The notes under the pieces: generated by a model
The model's database searches: none
Told to the model about the DNA's origin: nothing
Seen by the model: only the letters and a program-made list of their open reading frames with translations
Shown here: piece after piece, positions 14,958 through 22,072 of the stretch
Layout: each line of letters starts with the position of its first letter
How positions within the stretch are numbered: the stretch's first letter is position 1
Program-made: the position numbers and the translations under genes
NCBI GenBank assembly: GCA_964562905.1
Contig: CAZLVG010000006.1
Coordinates: 1 to 31,055 of the forward strand
Reading direction: 5' to 3'
Length of the DNA: 31,055 nucleotides
Origin: CAYSWF01 sp964562905
Lineage (GTDB): Bacteria > Patescibacteriota > Andersenbacteria > UBA10190

Positions 14958-17198
14958 ATGGATGCAGCCATAAAACAAGAGAAGTCCATTACTGTTGGAG
15001 GCAAAGAGCTGAAGCTTTCCACGGGAGAGCTGGCTAAACAGGCGGGAGGTTCGGTGGTAGTTAGATACGGGGAGACGGTAGTGTTAGGCACTGCTACTAT
15101 GGGAAATCCCTTAAGCGCCGATGCTGATTTCATGCCGCTGCTGGTGGATTACGAGGAGAAATTCTACGCTGCTGGAAAAATAAAGGGCAGCCGCTTTATT
15201 AAACGGGAAGGCCGGCCGACAGACGAGGCCGTTCTTAATGCCCGTCTTATAGATAGAGCCATCAGGCCGCTTTTCCCTAAGGATATGATTAATGATATTC
15301 AGGTTGTTTTGACCATATTGTCCTACGACGGTGAAAATGATCCCGATATTCCCGCTATCGTGGCCGCCTGCGCGGCACTTACGGTTTCTGATGTGCCTTG
15401 GAATGGGCCTCTGGCTGGAGTGAGAGTGGGCCGTGTTGGCGGTCAATTTGTCATTAATCCTAATGTGGCGCAGCGCGAGCAGAGCACGCTGGATCTCATT
15501 GTGGCTGGCACGGCTGATCGTGTGGCCATGATCGAAGCGGGAGCGCAGGAATTGCCGGAAGGGATTTTACTTAATGCCATTGATGCCGCTCAGGCTTCTC
15601 TAGGCCTTATATCGCCCGTTATGGAAGAATTACAGAAAGAGGCTGGCAAGCAGAAACGGGAGCCGATATTTATGGATCGGGATGGAGAGGGCGCGGACAT
15701 GATTAGTGAGATAGCACGGCCTATCCTTGCGGACAATCTGCGCGGTGTGCGCACCAAGGAAGAATTCGGCCGGGCTGAAAATGATACCGTGGCAGCTGTA
15801 GTCGAGCGGCTTAGTGAAGCGGGTAAAGAGAAGCTGCCCTCTGAAAGAACGGTTAGAAACGTGGTTCACGAGCTCCACGGGGAGTACCAGCGCCGCCTCA
15901 TATCAGAAGAGCAAAGGCGGGCTGATGGGCGTTCCCTGACGGATATACGGCCGCTGGCAGCCAAGGTGGGGTTACTGCCGCGCACGCATGGTTCAGGGCT
16001 GTTCCAGCGCGGTGAAACTCAAATTTTAACTACAGTGACATTAGGCGGACCCTCTGACGTCTTGCTGTTGGACACCATGGAGATAGAAGCCAAAAAGAGG
16101 TATATACATTATTACAACTTTCCGGCTTTTTCCGTGGGAGAGATTAAACCCAGCCGGGGGCCCGGTCGCAGGGAGATTGGACACGGGGCGCTGGCCGAAA
16201 GAGCTTTGATCCCGGTCCTTCCGGACCATAACGGCTGGCCTCCTTACACCATGCTGCTGGTATCTGAAGTACTGGAAAGCCACGGATCTTCTTCCATGGC
16301 TTCCGTGTGCGGCTCCAGTTTGGCTTTGATGGACGCGGGAGTGCCTATTAAAAGGCCGGTAGCCGGCATAGCTATGGGCCTCATAACTGGAGAAGACGGT
16401 AAGTATCAGATAGTTACCGATATCGCCGGACTTGAGGACGAAAAAGGCGACATGGATCTCAAAGCGGCCGGCACCAAAGAGGGTATAACTGCCTTGCAAA
16501 TGGATGTTAAAGTGACCGGCTTGAATCGCGCTATCCTATCCCAGGCCCTGGGCCAGGCTAGGGAAGCGCGCCTGAAGATTCTGGATACCATGGCCAAGAC
16601 TATAGCTAAGCCCAGGTCCAGTTTGTCGCCTTACGCACCTAGAATTCTCACGTTGCGCATCCCCGTGGAGAAAATCGGTGATCTTATCGGTCCCAAGGGA
16701 AAACATGTTAATGAGATTATTGAGGAAACGGGAGTTGACATAGACATTGAAGACGACGGGCTGGTTTCTATAACGTCTTCTGATGAAGCAGCTATGACTA
16801 AGGCAGAGCAGATGGTTCGTAATCTCACGCGTGAAATTAAGCCCGGAGAGTATTTTGAAGGGCGGGTAACGCGTCTTATGGACTTCGGGGCTTTCGTGGA
16901 GCTTGTCCCCGGCGTGGATGGCATGGTGCATATTTCACAGTTTAGAGACCAGCACGTGGATAAGATTACGGACGTGGTTAATGTGGGCGACATGATTAAG
17001 GTGGTGGTGACTGAGATTGATCATATGGGACGGATAAATCTGTCCCATAAAGCTGCGCTGGCCGGAAAAGGTAAAGACAACCACGCGGGTCGCGGTTACC
17101 ATGAGGGAGAAAGAAACGGCAGCCAGGATAGGCCCGGGCCCACCCTGCCGCCAGAGAAGCATTTACGTGGTCCAAAACCGCCTTCACGGGGTGATTAA
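14958..17198 (+). CDS. pnp: Polyribonucleotide nucleotidyltransferase (PNPase)
   Basis: A 746-residue enzyme with the complete domain order: RNase PH-like 1 (from about residue 10; ELAKQAGGSVVVRYGETVVL), an alpha linker, RNase PH-like 2 (FSVGEIKPSRGPGRREIGHG and GTKEGITALQMDVKVTG), KH (about 560-620; IPVEKIGDLIGPKGKHVNEI) and S1 (about 630-700; GEYFEGRVTRLMDFGAFVEL). A basic, Gly/Pro-rich tail ends the protein. It degrades RNA 3' to 5' with phosphate and can add nucleotides, working in the cytoplasm as a trimer (family knowledge). It is the third gene of the rpsO operon and has no Shine-Dalgarno of its own, so it is probably translated by coupling. Confidence 0.97.
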   Translation: MDAAIKQEKSITVGGKELKLSTGELAKQAGGSVVVRYGETVVLGTATMGNPLSADADFMPLLVDYEEKFYAAGKIKGSRFIKREGRPTDEAVLNARLIDRAIRPLFPKDMINDIQVVLTILSYDGENDPDIPAIVAACAALTVSDVPWNGPLAGVRVGRVGGQFVINPNVAQREQSTLDLIVAGTADRVAMIEAGAQELPEGILLNAIDAAQASLGLISPVMEELQKEAGKQKREPIFMDRDGEGADMISEIARPILADNLRGVRTKEEFGRAENDTVAAVVERLSEAGKEKLPSERTVRNVVHELHGEYQRRLISEEQRRADGRSLTDIRPLAAKVGLLPRTHGSGLFQRGETQILTTVTLGGPSDVLLLDTMEIEAKKRYIHYYNFPAFSVGEIKPSRGPGRREIGHGALAERALIPVLPDHNGWPPYTMLLVSEVLESHGSSSMASVCGSSLALMDAGVPIKRPVAGIAMGLITGEDGKYQIVTDIAGLEDEKGDMDLKAAGTKEGITALQMDVKVTGLNRAILSQALGQAREARLKILDTMAKTIAKPRSSLSPYAPRILTLRIPVEKIGDLIGPKGKHVNEIIEETGVDIDIEDDGLVSITSSDEAAMTKAEQMVRNLTREIKPGEYFEGRVTRLMDFGAFVELVPGVDGMVHISQFRDQHVDKITDVVNVGDMIKVVVTEIDHMGRINLSHKAALAGKGKDNHAGRGYHEGERNGSQDRPGPTLPPEKHLRGPKPPSRGD

Positions 17199-17464
17199 TT
17201 CGCGTTTTCGGACTTACACCTTTCGTCATTTTCACCGTATCACCTTGTCATGGCGAGTTCGCCAGTACGGCGGGCTAAGCAATCTTGTTCGGTTATGCGT
17301 TTGCGCCGGGTTTGCCTGTCTGCCGTCGCTGGGCGGCGACGGGCAGGCTTAACTCCGCCTCGTCGCTCGCGAGCGGCGGGGATCCGCCCGCAACCGTTCG
17401 TCATGACTTGGGCGGTTAGACGCACAAGTTTTTCAAAGCGCAAATTCCAAACCCGTTTGATATT
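17199..17464. repeat. Intergenic degenerate palindromic repeat
   Basis: No gene is seen. GTCATGGCGAG (17248-17258) and CTAAGCAATC (about 17275-17284) are decayed versions of the motifs in the 215-364 repeat. A GC-rich hairpin follows at about 17312-17350 (CCGTCGC pairing with GCGACGG), then CGTCGCTCGCGAGCGGCGGG near 17361, which is itself palindromic and resembles the GC-rich repeat at 27481 and 29104. Confidence 0.5.
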
Positions 17465-17473
17465 TGATATAAT
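17465..17473 (+). promoter_or_regulatory. Extended -10 promoter upstream of the 17564 gene
   Basis: TGA-TATAAT (hexamer 17468-17473). The -35 is poor (TTCCAA, 17445-17450). The leader to ATG 17564 would be about 84 nt and contains a minimal ATG-GGT-TGA at 17496. Confidence 0.55.
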
Positions 17474-17563
17474 TAATAAGGACAGCTAGAGCGATATGGG
17501 TTGAAGCTGCGGGTTGTGGCAGTCGTTGGGGAAGTGTTGACAGAAAACAACAAATAAAAAACT

Positions 17564-17851
17564 ATGCAAATAAACAAGAAGGAAATTGCCGTACATACCA
17601 TACAAGACGACCTGAAAGCTTTAGGAGTTGATCAGTATAACCATCGTGATGAGATTCTTCCATTACCGCAAAAAGATACTGTTTTAAGCGACAAGCTGCC
17701 TCTTTTTTTACCCAGACCTAACCGGGGGAATCTTATCCTGCCAGCCAGGACAGGATACTCAAACCGGAAGGCGTCGTTATGGTTTACGTTATTAGTGGCA
17801 GTACTGGCTATTCTAAACACCATCGTCTGGCTAGTTGCCATAAGCGGATAA
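17564..17851 (+). CDS. Small single-pass membrane protein, unknown
   Basis: A 95-residue protein. The first 70 residues are polar and Pro/Leu-rich (PLPQKDTVLSDKLPLFLPRP). One membrane helix follows at about 72-93 (WFTLLVAVLAILNTIVWLVA). A C-terminal helix with a long cytoplasmic N-terminus suggests a small anchor or assembly factor, but no family is recognised. It precedes the 442-residue membrane-anchored protein by 19 bp and shares its promoter. Confidence 0.6.
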   Translation: MQINKKEIAVHTIQDDLKALGVDQYNHRDEILPLPQKDTVLSDKLPLFLPRPNRGNLILPARTGYSNRKASLWFTLLVAVLAILNTIVWLVAISG

Positions 17852-17870
17852 GGCGGCTAGTCTTTAGGCG

Positions 17871-19199
17871 ATGAACGCGAAGACTACGGGCGCGCTGGCG
17901 CTTCTTGGTGCGGCTGGCTTCATCGCCTTGGCGTTGTACACCCACCTTTCTCCTTGGTTTCTATGGGGTTTGTTGGCAGGTGGATGGCCTGGCGGTGCGT
18001 TGTCTGTGGAAAACCGGGAGTCAGTCTTTATTGCCCTTGACAGGAGCTGGCAAGCTGACGATACGGCCACTTATTTGTTTCCAGGAGTGCAATTAGCGGA
18101 TCTTGGGTACCCCGACAAGATAAGGCGTATTGCCATGAATACAACTCCCGGATATGTTGCTGCAGCCTTGGTTCCTGAAAGCCCCTTTCTGTTTAGTGCC
18201 CAGAGAGCCGCCACCGAACACTTAAGGAAATCAGGCTTTAAAACGGGGAGAGTAGGACTGGTGATTATTGCCTATAAGCAATTGCCTGGCTCTGGACGGC
18301 ATGATCCGGTTAAGATTGACTTTAAGTGGTCGGACGTCGGGAGCGCGGCGCGTAAGGCGGTCTTCTGCTTGTTAAGCCGGAGGTTACCTGCCCGTCCCTT
18401 ATTGATTGGCAGGATTGGTGCCGACCGCATCGCCTTCTCTGATGAAACACTTTATATTCTTGCCACTGTGAGAAGTGAAGGCATGAACTTATTCGTTGCA
18501 GGCGCAGGAAGCGGTTTCTTCTATCAGCCCGGTGTTGCGCCCCCTCCGGTTGGTGAGGAGGAACTGCTAGTAGCTTTACATAGTAAAGTTCTGTCTGTGA
18601 TTCCAGAAGAGTTACGGCGGGGGTGGAATAACAGTATCCTGGCGAAATTAGGCTTCGTTGAAACAAAACCGGACATTATTAACTACCTAGGGCGTATTAA
18701 CTCTAGGATAATCATCGATATTACAGAAGAGAATGCCACGATCGCCGCCGTAGATAAGAGTGGAGACTTTGTTAGTACGGCTAAGGATTGGGTTCAGCAG
18801 GAGGAAAGACATACTCGTCCGCGTCGCCGTGCCTTTCGATTGCCTGACGGCACCCTAGGGTACGAAATGGTGCCAGGTCAGATCCGCTCCCTGTTTGTTG
18901 ACATCTTTGACTCTGGAGGGTGCCGTCGCGCGTCGTTTGCAGCGAGGAAGGCAAGCAAGCAGCAGCAAGGACAAGAGATTGAATTTTGGTTGTGCGCCGC
19001 GGACGGCAGGGTGGCGCTTGGGTCATCGCGTGATATGGCTCTGTCTGGCGTGAAGGAATTACTTTCCCCGCAGCGCCACTGGCGCGTTGTGGTAGGGACT
19101 GCCTATTTAGAGAAGACCGCCTTATTTCCTTTGTTTAGACGTGTGTCCGCTCGCGGCTTTGACGATAAGGCGGTCTTAAGCATTGACATTGACCAGTAA
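17871..19199 (+). CDS. Membrane-anchored protein of unknown function
   Basis: A 442-residue protein with one or two N-terminal hydrophobic segments (about 6-22 and 27-42) and then a long soluble region, presumably outside the membrane. The soluble part has two similar-looking halves of alternating strands and helices. Short segments such as SVFIALDRSWQADDTATYLF, GRVGLVIIAY and LLIGRIGADRIAFSDETLYI loosely resemble DUF3352-type surface proteins, but this is not firm. ATG 17871 has only a weak AGG upstream. It is the second gene of the 17564 operon. No catalytic motif or cysteine pattern is evident. Confidence 0.6.
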   Translation: MNAKTTGALALLGAAGFIALALYTHLSPWFLWGLLAGGWPGGALSVENRESVFIALDRSWQADDTATYLFPGVQLADLGYPDKIRRIAMNTTPGYVAAALVPESPFLFSAQRAATEHLRKSGFKTGRVGLVIIAYKQLPGSGRHDPVKIDFKWSDVGSAARKAVFCLLSRRLPARPLLIGRIGADRIAFSDETLYILATVRSEGMNLFVAGAGSGFFYQPGVAPPPVGEEELLVALHSKVLSVIPEELRRGWNNSILAKLGFVETKPDIINYLGRINSRIIIDITEENATIAAVDKSGDFVSTAKDWVQQEERHTRPRRRAFRLPDGTLGYEMVPGQIRSLFVDIFDSGGCRRASFAARKASKQQQGQEIEFWLCAADGRVALGSSRDMALSGVKELLSPQRHWRVVVGTAYLEKTALFPLFRRVSARGFDDKAVLSIDIDQ

Positions 19200-19513
19200 T
19201 GGCGCGTTTTATTTGAGCACGAAAGATTACTTCCCCCGTTCTTTAATTTAGGCCTTAGCGCCTTTTATCACCCCGCGATGTTCACTGCGACAGGTGAAGA
19301 AGAGACGGAAGTTGTCAGGCAGATTGTATGTGTATAGAGCGATAAATAGGTAAGGGCAGTTACGCGTACATAATAACTAGAAGCTGGGAGCCAAGACCAA
19401 TACCAATACCAAGATCTAGACTTGGACTTGGTGGCGTCGTAACTGACAGAGAACAAACTTTTACTTGGCCGCGCGGTGCGGCGAACCCGCGCAAGATAAC
19501 AATCCTATAGCTT

Positions 19514-19637
19514 ATACCAACCGCATCTATTTACATCCACGGTGTCATATGCCGGACTTGATCCGGCATCCAGCGAAATTAGCCTGGATTCCCGCTTTTG
19601 CGGGAATGACGCGGAATTAATCAGGTGTGGCTGGTAT
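19514..19637. repeat. REP/MITE-like nested inverted repeat
   Basis: The outer arms ATACCAACCGCA (19514-19525) and TGTGGCTGGTAT (19626-19637) pair at 10 of 12 positions. Inside are GTCAT/ATGAC and two short hairpins, CCGGACTTGATCCGG and CCCGCTTTTGCGGG. The inner motifs (ATGCCGGACTTGATCCGGCA, then GGATTCCCGC) are a well-known type of dispersed bacterial repeat. Confidence 0.7.
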
Positions 19638-20230
19638 TAGCCTGGCATTCAGGTTGATAAGTTGGCCCGTGGCATAAGTTCTGCGGGCGTGCGCTCTTGC
19701 TTCAGTGAACTGTCAGGATAGGTAAAGAGAGAAGGAGGGAATGCACCGGTATCCAGGCGGAGCCATGTTCGTGCTATTGCCTGGTCTATACCTAAGCCGT
19801 GGTTTCCTGCGCGTGGCGGGATAACCACGGAGTGGCTGCGCGTAATTGTTGATCCGGTGTTGGGAGCGCGCCGGTCGCCGTCATCTATTCATAACTGTAG
19901 CCGTCAGGTTGGACCGTGCAGACTTGATGGCGCGCGAGCTCGCCGGCAGTCGCACGACTGTTACTATGATCGCGGCCGCAAGCAGGTAAGTGGTATACGG
20001 GAGAGGTAGCGTTGGTGGAACCGTGCCGGTTGGGAACTAGGTGTTTATTTTCCCAGCGTCTTTCTTACTCGGCCGCTCTTTATTGGAATGTACTTTTTGG
20101 TTTGCGCCGGAGTACAATACCTGAACGGTTGTGCGTGGCTGTCTGAGAATAAAACTGTGGTTAATGCGCCGGTCATTATCTGCAAAAACGTTAAGAGTAA
20201 TAAAAGTGTTCAAAATTCGTTATTTAACTT
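19638..20230. other. Gene-poor, structured intergenic stretch
   Basis: No convincing coding sequence on either strand. A stable hairpin lies at 19797-19830 (CCGTGGTT/AACCACGG outer stem with a further five inner pairs). A 27-codon frame at 19741-19824 begins just after AGGAGGGA, but the spacing is only 2 nt. GC content is high between 19680 and 20040, then falls. Function is unknown. Confidence 0.4.
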
Positions 20231-20259
20231 TTGACCATGCCCCGAAATACTGCTATACT
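20231..20259 (+). promoter_or_regulatory. Strong orphan promoter
   Basis: -35 TTGACC (20231-20236), exactly 17 bp, then extended -10 TGC-TATACT (hexamer 20254-20259). Predicted transcription start is about 20266. No credible gene follows for 640 bp, so it probably drives a non-coding RNA or a long leader of the DksA-like gene. Confidence 0.65.
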
Positions 20260-20265
20260 AATTAA

Positions 20266-20600
20266 CAGAACTAAGCTCAATGATGCTTGTTCTCCACAAA
20301 AAAACACGCGACACAAACGATTATAGGCTCTAGGCATATTCTCGCGCTCGACACAGCTAGAGCCGCTAACATAGCTGTTCTTTTAAAAAAACAGTAACGC
20401 GCATGCCAACCATTAGACATTTATTATGGAAGGCGCGTTTAGGGAGTATTTCCCCCTATACTCCCTAAACGCGCCTCCCATCTTTTGATGGTTGGCGCTC
20501 CCTCCACTTTGAGGATGTTGCCCGTCAGCTGCCAGTCTCGCGCCGTATTTGTCAGTAGCAATAGCATGGTTGATTGATACGGCGCGGGACTGCGGGCCAA
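20266..20600 (+). ncRNA. Candidate structured RNA with successive long hairpins
   Basis: Downstream of the orphan promoter come: AGAAC...GTTCT around 20268-20293; GGCTCTAG/CTAGAGCC (20326-20333 and 20357-20364); an outer stem GCCAACCAT/ATGGTTGGC (20405-20413 and 20488-20496) enclosing a perfect 18-bp stem GGCGCGTTTAGGGAGTAT (20432-20449 with 20458-20475), extended outward to about 23 bp with one mismatch; and CAGTCTCGCGCCGTAT (20533-20548) pairing with 20577-20592 at 15 of 16. It matches no RNA family known to me (no RNase P, tmRNA or SRP signature). The inverted repeats could instead be DNA elements. The 3' end is undefined. Confidence 0.4.
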
Positions 20601-20826
20601 AAAAATTCAAACAAACACGTTTGAAACAAGAATGTACTTTTGCACTTTCGCGTGCGGCCAGCTCACGCCCAATACATATTTCGGGAGTGAAGCACACGCC
20701 GCAATTGAGGTGGAGGATTATTCAAGCGCCTAGCAGACAGGAGCTGGAATACACCAAAGTTCGCCACAGTGGATTTGTCATTGGTGGCTTACGTTCAAGC
20801 CGTGCAATGACCCAAGTGGTGAGCTC

Positions 20827-20883
20827 AAACGGCCATATCAGGCCTTGAAATCTTCATTATGCCTTAGATGTGGCCGTTTTATC
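20827..20883 (+). terminator. Hairpin before the DksA-like gene, possible terminator or attenuator
   Basis: AAACGGCCA (20827-20835) pairs perfectly with TGGCCGTTT (20871-20879), with an inner AGGC/GCCT pair (20840-20843 and 20861-20864). TTTTAT follows. It could end the transcript from the 20231 promoter ahead of the 20912 gene. Confidence 0.5.
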
Positions 20884-20899
20884 ATAACTGAATTTAAGG

Positions 20900-20905
20900 T
20901 ATGGT
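20900..20905 (+). promoter_or_regulatory. Possible -10 of the dksA-like/lspA/atpC operon
   Basis: TATGGT at 20900-20905 lies 6 nt before ATG 20912, with no Shine-Dalgarno. The same hexamer serves at 11103. The alternative reading TTATAT (20905-20910) would be too close to the start codon. Confidence 0.35.
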
Positions 20906-20911
20906 TATATT

Positions 20912-21238
20912 ATGTCCAAAAAGCAACACCATCCCGATTTTATACGAGCAATGAAGGAGAGGCTGGAAGCCGATAAAGGCCGCATCCAGCAGGAGTTGTC
21001 GTCTCTAGACACCAATTTTCCGGAATATGGTCGTCATGAGGAGGACAACGCGGCTGAAATTGCGGACTACCAGGCTTCTAGCGCTACAGAGAGCGCCCTG
21101 GAAAGCCGCTTGCGCGAAATAAACAAGGCTCTGGATCGGATTGAGCGGGGTAAGTACGGCATCACGGAAGAAGGCGAACTCATACCGGAACAACGTCTTC
21201 GCGCTAACCCCGCGGCCACTACCGTGATTAGGGAATAA
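20912..21238 (+). CDS. DksA/TraR-like protein lacking the zinc cysteines
   Basis: A 108-residue protein. A coiled coil spans about 8-75 (FIRAMKERLEADKGRIQQEL ... SRLREINKALDRIERGKYG), including the acidic tip region DNAAEIADYQ. It leads into the DksA/TraR C-terminal motif. Where the family has YGICxxCG...C..C, this protein reads YGITEEGELIPEQRLRANPAATTVIRE, so all four cysteines are absent and one residue is deleted. DksA proteins enter the RNA polymerase secondary channel and tune transcription; here the fold must hold without zinc. It is first in a plus-strand cluster with lspA (2 bp gap) and atpC. Confidence 0.8.
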   Translation: MSKKQHHPDFIRAMKERLEADKGRIQQELSSLDTNFPEYGRHEEDNAAEIADYQASSATESALESRLREINKALDRIERGKYGITEEGELIPEQRLRANPAATTVIRE

Positions 21239-21240
21239 TA

Positions 21241-21711
21241 ATGAATGGACGCTGGTTGTTTTTTGCCGGCTATTGGTCGTTGCTTTTGGCGGCGGACCAG
21301 GCGTCCAAGTATTTGGTTATTGAGTCTGATGAGCTTGCGGTATTTAGTGGCTACGCCCCCTTATGGCGTGTTTTGCCGGATTGGTGGGCTTTTATTGCCT
21401 CGCTTATTTCTGTAGTGGGCCTGACAATTTTTCTGGTATCGTTTGTTTGGAGAACTGAAAGAGCTGGAAAAGAAAATGTCGGAAACGGGCAGGCGGTGAG
21501 TCTGTCAATCATTACTGTCCTGGCGGGCGGAGTGGGTAATATTATGGACATAATGGCCAGGGGAGCCGTCACGGATTTTATGGTGGCGGGCGGAGCTTAC
21601 TTTAACCTGGCTGATATATATGTCCTGACAGGCGGTCTTGGCGCGGTCCTGTGTGTTTTTTGGGCCGGCCGCTCTTTCTCCTTCGGTAGCCGGGCGGGAG
21701 CTCGTATTTAG
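21241..21711 (+). CDS. lspA: Lipoprotein signal peptidase (signal peptidase II)
   Basis: A 156-residue membrane enzyme with four hydrophobic helices (about 5-22, 48-69, 86-104, 119-142). Conserved motifs are DQASKY (D19), GGVGNIMDIMARGAVTDF (N100, D103, D112) and FNLADIYV (N122, D125). D112 and D125 are the catalytic pair, so the enzyme should be active. The Arg after GNxxD in most family members is Ile here, and the loop before FNLAD is shorter than usual. It removes signal peptides from prolipoproteins in the cytoplasmic membrane. Placement with a DksA-like gene and atpC is unusual. A likely substrate is the protein at 7538-8167. Confidence 0.85.
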   Translation: MNGRWLFFAGYWSLLLAADQASKYLVIESDELAVFSGYAPLWRVLPDWWAFIASLISVVGLTIFLVSFVWRTERAGKENVGNGQAVSLSIITVLAGGVGNIMDIMARGAVTDFMVAGGAYFNLADIYVLTGGLGAVLCVFWAGRSFSFGSRAGARI

Positions 21712-21739
21712 CTGCCTGGAACTGTTAAGGCTGCTTGTT

Positions 21740-22072
21740 ATGTCCCTTCAGTTTAAAATACTTACCCCCAGCAAGACACTGTACAGGGGTCCTGCCCGCG
21801 CTGTAAGTTCTGTTAATGAAACCGGTCCCTTTTCAATTTTGCCGGGCCATACCAACTTCATCTCTCTTATTCGCCAGTATGTTGTCTTGCAATTGCCGGA
21901 CAGGTCAAGTAAACGTTTTTCTATAACTCAAGGTGTGCTTTACTGTCGCCGCGACCAGGTGGCCATTTATACGGGTATCAAGCCGCGGCCGCCGAAACCT
22001 TCTCCTGCCATGTCGGCTGCTGCGGCTCGTGCCGCCGGTGCTTCTTCGCCAGCCGTTCCTCTAGATTCCTGA
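21740..22072 (+). CDS. atpC: F1 ATPase epsilon subunit, short form
   Basis: A 110-residue protein. Residues 1-80 fit the N-terminal beta sandwich of epsilon: MSLQFKILTPSKTLYRGPAR, GPFSILPGHTNFISLI (the usual GExxILPGH region) and FSITQGVLYCRRDQVAIYTG. The C-terminal two-helix domain is missing; in its place is a low-complexity tail rich in Pro, Ala and Ser (KPRPPKPSPAMSAAAARAAG). That tail lies wholly within the 95-bp tail-to-tail overlap with atpD. Losing the C-terminal domain would remove the auto-inhibitory function known for bacterial epsilon. ATG 21740 has AAGG nine bases upstream. It is separated in strand from the other F1 genes, where atpC normally follows atpD on the same strand. Confidence 0.82.
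   Translation: MSLQFKILTPSKTLYRGPARAVSSVNETGPFSILPGHTNFISLIRQYVVLQLPDRSSKRFSITQGVLYCRRDQVAIYTGIKPRPPKPSPAMSAAAARAAGASSPAVPLDS

Noticed and set aside
17361..17385. Possible CRISPR or tandem-repeat array
   Set aside because: The palindromic GC-rich motif is not regularly spaced, and no array of repeats and spacers occurs anywhere in the window.
19985..20040. A stretch (GGGAGAGGTAGCGTTGG) faintly like the 3' part of 5S rRNA
   Set aside because: The rest of the 5S consensus and its closing helix are missing.
20549..20848. A 99-codon plus-strand open frame
   Set aside because: It starts inside a palindrome loop, shows no domain or hydrophobic pattern, lacks a ribosome site, and runs into the terminator-like hairpin. 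It is better explained as chance in the structured region.
20600..20850. Possible T-box leader before the DksA-like gene
   Set aside because: No T-box core sequence, specifier loop or downstream tRNA-related gene was found.
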